Assembly (NCBI RefSeq): GCF_005938085.1
Contig: NZ_SMZK01000001.1
Location: forward strand, 2,108,001-2,172,000
Direction of reading: 5' to 3'
DNA: 64,000 nt
Source of the DNA: Haloterrigena sp. H1
GTDB taxonomy: Archaea; Halobacteriota; Halobacteria; Halobacteriales; Natrialbaceae
The notes under the pieces were generated by a model, which had not been told where the DNA came from, ran no database searches, and saw only the letters and a list, made by a program, of their open reading frames with translations. Made by a program: the position numbers and the translations under genes. Of the stretch, positions 60,134-64,000 are shown one piece after another. Every line of letters begins with the position of its first letter. Position 1 is the stretch's first letter.

Positions 60134-61078
60134 TTACCTGTATCCGAGATCTTCTAACCGGTTCTCAACGACCTCGGAGTCCATCTGTTCGTTCTTATAG
60201 GGAGGGTTAGTTGTGATATGTCGTCGGTTCGATCCTTCGATGACGAGCCATGGAACCGTCACTAGTTCAGGAGCATAGAACCCTCTTGGATGGCCATAGC
60301 CCTTAACAGGGATTGGTCTAGTTCGATCTCCAGTCAAATTCCCGTGATCAGAGGTCACCACACTTTTTCCATCTAACGAACTGACGAGTTCGCGAACATG
60401 TGGGAGCGTAAGTTCAAGATTTTCTCTATAAGCAGCGTAAACGAAATCTTCGTCAATGTCCAGTTTTCGGTCACGTAACCCAGACCAGACGTGTGGTGTC
60501 TGTTCATTGCTTGTCTTGTTCCCCGGTGTTACCCCGGCGTGTGTGATCTTTTGTCCTTTCTCGCCGATAAATGGAAAATGGGGCTGCATATAGTGAACAA
60601 TAAGACGCTTATTTGGGTGCTTTTCGTGTACCTTGAGCGCCTCCTTTGTCATTGCCTCTGGAGTGACTGTTCTTAGATCTTCATCCCACTGGTGTTTGAG
60701 TAGGTTTACCGTCCGATAAAAGGTGTTGTCGTCAAGTTTGGGTGCGTGCGGGTTTGCCGTGACGTATATTACATCATGTAGCTGTCGTCCCTGAAAGTTC
60801 TCACAGAGAAATTCCCAACTTTCGCTCCCAACTGAAGTTCGTGATCCAAGTCGTCCATCAAGGAAGTTCACCTCCTCAAAAAGGTCATATCGACAGCCAT
60901 CTAGAATGATCAGATTATCCCAATCCTCATCTATAACTTCACATGTTCCATTAAATCCTCGTAGCCGAGAGTATGCCGCATTCGCGGATAGTGCAAGGCG
61001 TCTTCCCTCAACGAGGAAGAGTGTTGGGTCGTGAACGGCTTTCTTGAGATTAGAAAGAGTATAGTGCACTGGAAACTT
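60134..61078 (-). CDS. AlkP-superfamily (sulfatase-like) protein of a glycan locus
   Basis: The protein has about 314 aa from ATG 61078 (MKFPVHYTLSNLKKAVHDPT). DWDNLIILDGCRYDLFEEVN has the first metal-binding Asp and a Cys where the nucleophile is expected. RLIVHYMQPHFPFIG and SVVTSDHGNLTGD supply the Asp-His metal pair. Such proteins are frequent in archaeal N-glycosylation islands and may add or remove a phosphate- or sulfate-linked group. It is divergent from the flippase at 61220. Upstream in-frame codons to 61153 are a less likely extension. Confidence 0.8.
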   Translation of the reverse strand, partial: KFPVHYTLSNLKKAVHDPTLFLVEGRRLALSANAAYSRLRGFNGTCEVIDEDWDNLIILDGCRYDLFEEVNFLDGRLGSRTSVGSESWEFLCENFQGRQLHDVIYVTANPHAPKLDDNTFYRTVNLLKHQWDEDLRTVTPEAMTKEALKVHEKHPNKRLIVHYMQPHFPFIGEKGQKITHAGVTPGNKTSNEQTPHVWSGLRDRKLDIDEDFVYAAYRENLELTLPHVRELVSSLDGKSVVTSDHGNLTGDRTRPIPVKGYGHPRGFYAPELVTVPWLVIEGSNRRHITTNPPYKNEQMDSEVVENRLEDLGYR

Positions 61079-61219
61079 CATCACTATTATATCGTTCTCG
61101 CTCGGCTTTATGTGATCTTTGCGTTTCTCTTTCACGACACTGATCAGTAGCAAGTGGGGCTATTAGTGAGGTATAAAAGACAAAACTTACCAATATCAGA
61201 GAGAGCCAACTATTCAGAA

Positions 61220-62740
61220 ATGGATTCAGAAGAGTCCCACGAGAGCACGATCGCCCGCGGTACGGGATTCATCCTCATGGGCACGATTCTGAGTACTGGT
61301 CTCGGATTTCTCATTCGGATGTTTTTGATTCGTCAACTTCCCACAGGTGACTACGGACTCTTCGCATTGGCGCTGACCGTCGGCGGTGGGTTCACGACTA
61401 TCGGCACGCTCGGCTTACGTCAGGGTGTCGCCCGCACCGTCTCACGGTGTGAGAGCGAATCAGAGATTCGAGACGTGACGCTGACCGCGATTACAAGTAC
61501 TATCGCTGTTTCCCTTTTGTTCTCTGGTATCCTAATTTGGTTTGCCGAACCTCTTGCGAGTCAGGTATTTCGCGAAGACGGACTCGCACCGTTCCTGCGA
61601 GTGACCGGTACACTCGTTCCTAGTATGACAATCCAAGCTGTCACTATCGCCACATTCCGCGGAAAGAAACGTGTTTACGAGCGAATTGTGGTCCATAATT
61701 TCGTCTCTCCTGTGGCTCGTCTCGCACTTATCGTTGGAGCTACCCTCATCGGATACGGTGCCTTCGGAGCGATAGTTGCGTGGACCGTCGGCATTGGACT
61801 GTCGACGGGACTCAGTCTATACTACCTCTATCGTCGGACGGATACATTTGAGTTCACCCCTTTCAAGCCTCGTTATAGAACACTACTCAAGTTCTCCCTT
61901 CCGCTGATGATTTCATCAGCGATGTGGACCGCTGTCCAGCAAGCAGACAATCTTCTAATAGGATATTACGAGACTAGCGCAGAGGTTGGCATCTACGACG
62001 GTGCCTTCCTCCTCGCCCGCCTTCTGTTGATGATTCTCGGTTCGTTTGGTTTCCTCTTCATGCCAGTCTTCTCTGAATTGGAGGCTGCGGACGAATTCGA
62101 TCGAATGCATGATGTTTATAATTCGGTTACTGAGTGGGCAGTGTTGCTTGTTCTGCCAATATACGTCGCGATGATGCTTTCACCGGAGGCTCTTCTAACC
62201 GGAGTATTCAAAGAGACGTACGCACTCGGAACGATTCCACTAATGCTTGTCGCGAGCGGCTTTTTCGTCCATGTCCTAAGCGGTTCATCTGGTGATGCGC
62301 TGGTCGCGCTCGGGCGGACTCGACTTGTGATGACCGGAAATATTGGAGCTGGTATACTTAATATCATACTAAACATCATGTTAATTCCCCGATTCGGAAT
62401 TATAGGGGCAGCAGCGGCCTCTGCCAGTGCATACGCGCTATTCAACCTCTTTTATTTATTTTGGCTCCACCGAGAGACCGGTATCCTGCCATTTTCCCGT
62501 TCATTTCTTAAGCCGCTTTTCGCAAGCACGGTTGTCATCACTGCTGTCTGGAGCATTGCAAATCTTGTAAGCAAGTTAGATGTCGTTTCTCTTTTAATTA
62601 TGCTAATTGTGACGTACCTATTGCACATTGTCATTATATTAAGGACAAAGCAAATCTCTTCAGGAGATGAACAAATCCTTTCAAAGATCGAAGAAAAACT
62701 TGATATTAATGCCCGTTATATTATCGGGCTACTTCGGTGA
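61220..62740 (+). CDS. Wzx/AglR-type polysaccharide flippase
   Basis: The protein has about 506 aa from ATG 61220 (MDSEESHESTIARGTGFILM). It is polytopic with about 14 helices, including RGTGFILMGTILSTGLGFLI, the loop RQLPTGDYGLFALALTVGGG and the mid motif AVQQADNLLIGYYETSAEVG. It resembles the flippase at 4931 in length and motifs and archaeal AglR-type proteins. It should flip lipid-linked glycan for AglB. The frame upstream to 61154 is probably not translated. Confidence 0.87.
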   Translation: MDSEESHESTIARGTGFILMGTILSTGLGFLIRMFLIRQLPTGDYGLFALALTVGGGFTTIGTLGLRQGVARTVSRCESESEIRDVTLTAITSTIAVSLLFSGILIWFAEPLASQVFREDGLAPFLRVTGTLVPSMTIQAVTIATFRGKKRVYERIVVHNFVSPVARLALIVGATLIGYGAFGAIVAWTVGIGLSTGLSLYYLYRRTDTFEFTPFKPRYRTLLKFSLPLMISSAMWTAVQQADNLLIGYYETSAEVGIYDGAFLLARLLLMILGSFGFLFMPVFSELEAADEFDRMHDVYNSVTEWAVLLVLPIYVAMMLSPEALLTGVFKETYALGTIPLMLVASGFFVHVLSGSSGDALVALGRTRLVMTGNIGAGILNIILNIMLIPRFGIIGAAAASASAYALFNLFYLFWLHRETGILPFSRSFLKPLFASTVVITAVWSIANLVSKLDVVSLLIMLIVTYLLHIVIILRTKQISSGDEQILSKIEEKLDINARYIIGLLR

Positions 62741-62945
62741 GAAGCAAGGAGTAATTATCAAGATCTATTACCTTCCTATCCTTGTTGTCAGACTGCTCGT
62801 ACAATATGCGTATCTGCAGCCACGCTCACTTTATCGACCTTTGGAAGCCAGTTCGACGGTCAGATTGATATAAAATAGCAGTGGATCGATGAGGCTACGA
62901 TGGGGTATCGAAATCTAAATCACTAACAATCTCAATTAACTAATA

Positions 62946-64000
62946 ATGAGCGAAACTCTTTCGAAATGGTATAGAGATGTGCTTGGAATAAGTACAGATA
63001 TACCAAAAAGTATTACTTCAAATAAGGCACTAAAAACCAGCTTCGCGTTAACCTTACTGTTAGTATTTTTTGTGCCCGTTGCTTTTCTTTCGAGTGATCT
63101 ATCACCACTTCTCCTTATAGGCATTTCTGGGTTGATGTACTTCCTCTATTTGCTTGTGACCAACCAAATTATCACTGGAATAGGAAGTTCCTTTTTCGTT
63201 CTACTGACATTCAATGCTAATATTCCACTTATCGCATCACCAGGAATCGCGCAGGGGAATCTATACCTATTTGATCTTATACTTCTTCCTGTCTTTGGAG
63301 TTTTGATTTACTGGCACTCACAAACGGCAGACCAGTTATCGGACATAGGTCGCGTAACGGTCGCTACACTGTTTCTATTTGCAATCTGGTCAATGGTCTC
63401 AGTGGTTTTCGGAGCTGGTTCGTCGACTGTTGCTGGGATAATATTCAGTCTTGAACAGTTCCGCTTTCTTTTTATCTTGATTACTGCCACCTTGTATGTC
63501 ACCTACACTAATCCAAAGTGTGCCATCTATCCTCTTCTTGTTGCTGTTGCGGGCCATTCATTTTTTGCGTTCGCACAAGCATATCATGGCACTATTTTCG
63601 GTCTCAGTTATCTCGGTGAGACTAGCTCTTATCATATTGGATCTATCACCATCGGCCCCTTCGCGTATCAGGCAGGTCAGCATACGGGTGGTTTTGCTGG
63701 GTCGTCTCGAGTCCTCGTTGGGTTGATCATCCTTTGTATCCCAATACTACTTGCCTTGTCTCTTGACTCATGGCGGCGTTCTATACTCGGGCTATTTGGA
63801 GCAAGCATAGCTGGAATCCTCGTTCTGATGGCTGATACAGACGCTGGGTTAGGTGCCTTTTTTCTAGAAACCATATTTCTCGTGGTTTTGTTTGGAATCC
63901 TGTATCGAAAAAAGACGAAAAAGCTGTTTCAGAGGGGCGTGAGTGTTACCACCTTGGTTGTGGTCGTGAATATTGTTTTGCGTGAGTGGGTGCGTATTGC
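62946..64000 (+). CDS. O-antigen polymerase/ligase-like membrane protein (cut by window end)
   Basis: An open frame from ATG 62946 (MSETLSKWYRDVLGISTDIP) runs to the window edge without a stop, at least 351 aa. About nine hydrophobic helices are visible (FALTLLLVFFVPVAFLSS; SPLLLIGISGLMYFLYLLV; LYLFDLILLPVFGVLIYW; VGLIILCIPILLALSL; GILVLMADTDAGLGAFFLET). A hydrophilic loop with FAYQAGQHTGGFAGSSRVLV resembles the periplasmic loop of Wzy/WaaL proteins. The context after a flippase supports a role in joining glycan units. The 205-base gap before it is noncoding. Confidence 0.7.
   Translation, partial: MSETLSKWYRDVLGISTDIPKSITSNKALKTSFALTLLLVFFVPVAFLSSDLSPLLLIGISGLMYFLYLLVTNQIITGIGSSFFVLLTFNANIPLIASPGIAQGNLYLFDLILLPVFGVLIYWHSQTADQLSDIGRVTVATLFLFAIWSMVSVVFGAGSSTVAGIIFSLEQFRFLFILITATLYVTYTNPKCAIYPLLVAVAGHSFFAFAQAYHGTIFGLSYLGETSSYHIGSITIGPFAYQAGQHTGGFAGSSRVLVGLIILCIPILLALSLDSWRRSILGLFGASIAGILVLMADTDAGLGAFFLETIFLVVLFGILYRKKTKKLFQRGVSVTTLVVVVNIVLREWVRI

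Noticed and set aside
1..64000. CRISPR arrays, tRNA and rRNA genes
   Set aside because: I looked for regularly spaced direct repeats, cloverleaf-like stretches ending in CCA-type stems, and conserved rRNA blocks and saw none.

Overview
The window comes from a halophilic archaeon (class Halobacteria; Natrialbaceae-like in flavour, though I cannot fix the genus). Evidence: most proteins are strongly acidic, transposases are of typical haloarchaeal types (ISH3, ISH8/IS4, ISH1-like IS5, IS630, IS110, IS1595, IS1341/TnpB), surface proteins end in PGF-CTERM-like tails, and there is an AglB-type oligosaccharyltransferase. I see no rRNA, tRNA or CRISPR array.

Layout. 1-2.3 kb: an ISH3-type transposase broken by an IS630 element. 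2.3-6.4 kb: glycan genes (GT2, GT4, flippase). 6.4-13.9 kb: a graveyard of nested insertion sequences. 13.9-17.6 kb: three more GT4 glycosyltransferases. 17.9-21.3 kb: an IS110 element split by an ISH1-like element, next to an IS1595 ruin. 21.4-23.2 kb: a large polytopic membrane protein. 23.4-24.6 kb: an intact ISH1-like element with 8-bp target repeats. 25.2-30.2 kb: two tandem cassettes, each with a winged-helix regulator facing away from an overlapping operon with a structured leader. 30.3-36.6 kb: small genes and ruins, including an aglB 5' remnant, a zinc-finger microprotein, a TRAM protein, a TnpB element inside a VapC gene, a PRC-barrel protein and a NUDIX hydrolase. 37-47 kb: two PGF-CTERM surface proteins, two TnpB elements and an ABC/FtsX-type exporter. 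47.2-57.2 kb: a MoxR / DUF58 / DUF4129 / DUF4350 / DUF1616 cell-envelope locus. 57.5-64 kb: an AglB-like oligosaccharyltransferase, an AlkP-superfamily protein, a second flippase and the start of an O-antigen polymerase/ligase-like protein.

How it fits together. The glycosyltransferases, two Wzx-like flippases, polymerase-like protein and AglB look like parts of one or more surface-glycan or N-glycosylation pathways. The order would be: build on a lipid carrier, flip, then transfer to surface proteins such as the heavily N-glycosylatable PGF-CTERM proteins here. The glycosyltransferase and flippase genes are visibly AT-richer than the rest and embedded in insertion sequences, which suggests repeated horizontal exchange.

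Most notable observations. (1) Two adjacent cassettes at 25.2-30.2 kb share related GRANP-type winged-helix regulators, divergent orientation, ATGA-overlapping operons, and a perfect palindrome abutting the first start codon followed by a GC-rich hairpin. (2) Almost every DDE/DEDD transposase gene carries several long, near-perfect stem-loops inside its coding sequence. Two diverged ISH1-like copies keep the pairing through matched changes on both arms. (3) In several unrelated elements the transposase stop codon lies in the loop of such a stem-loop.
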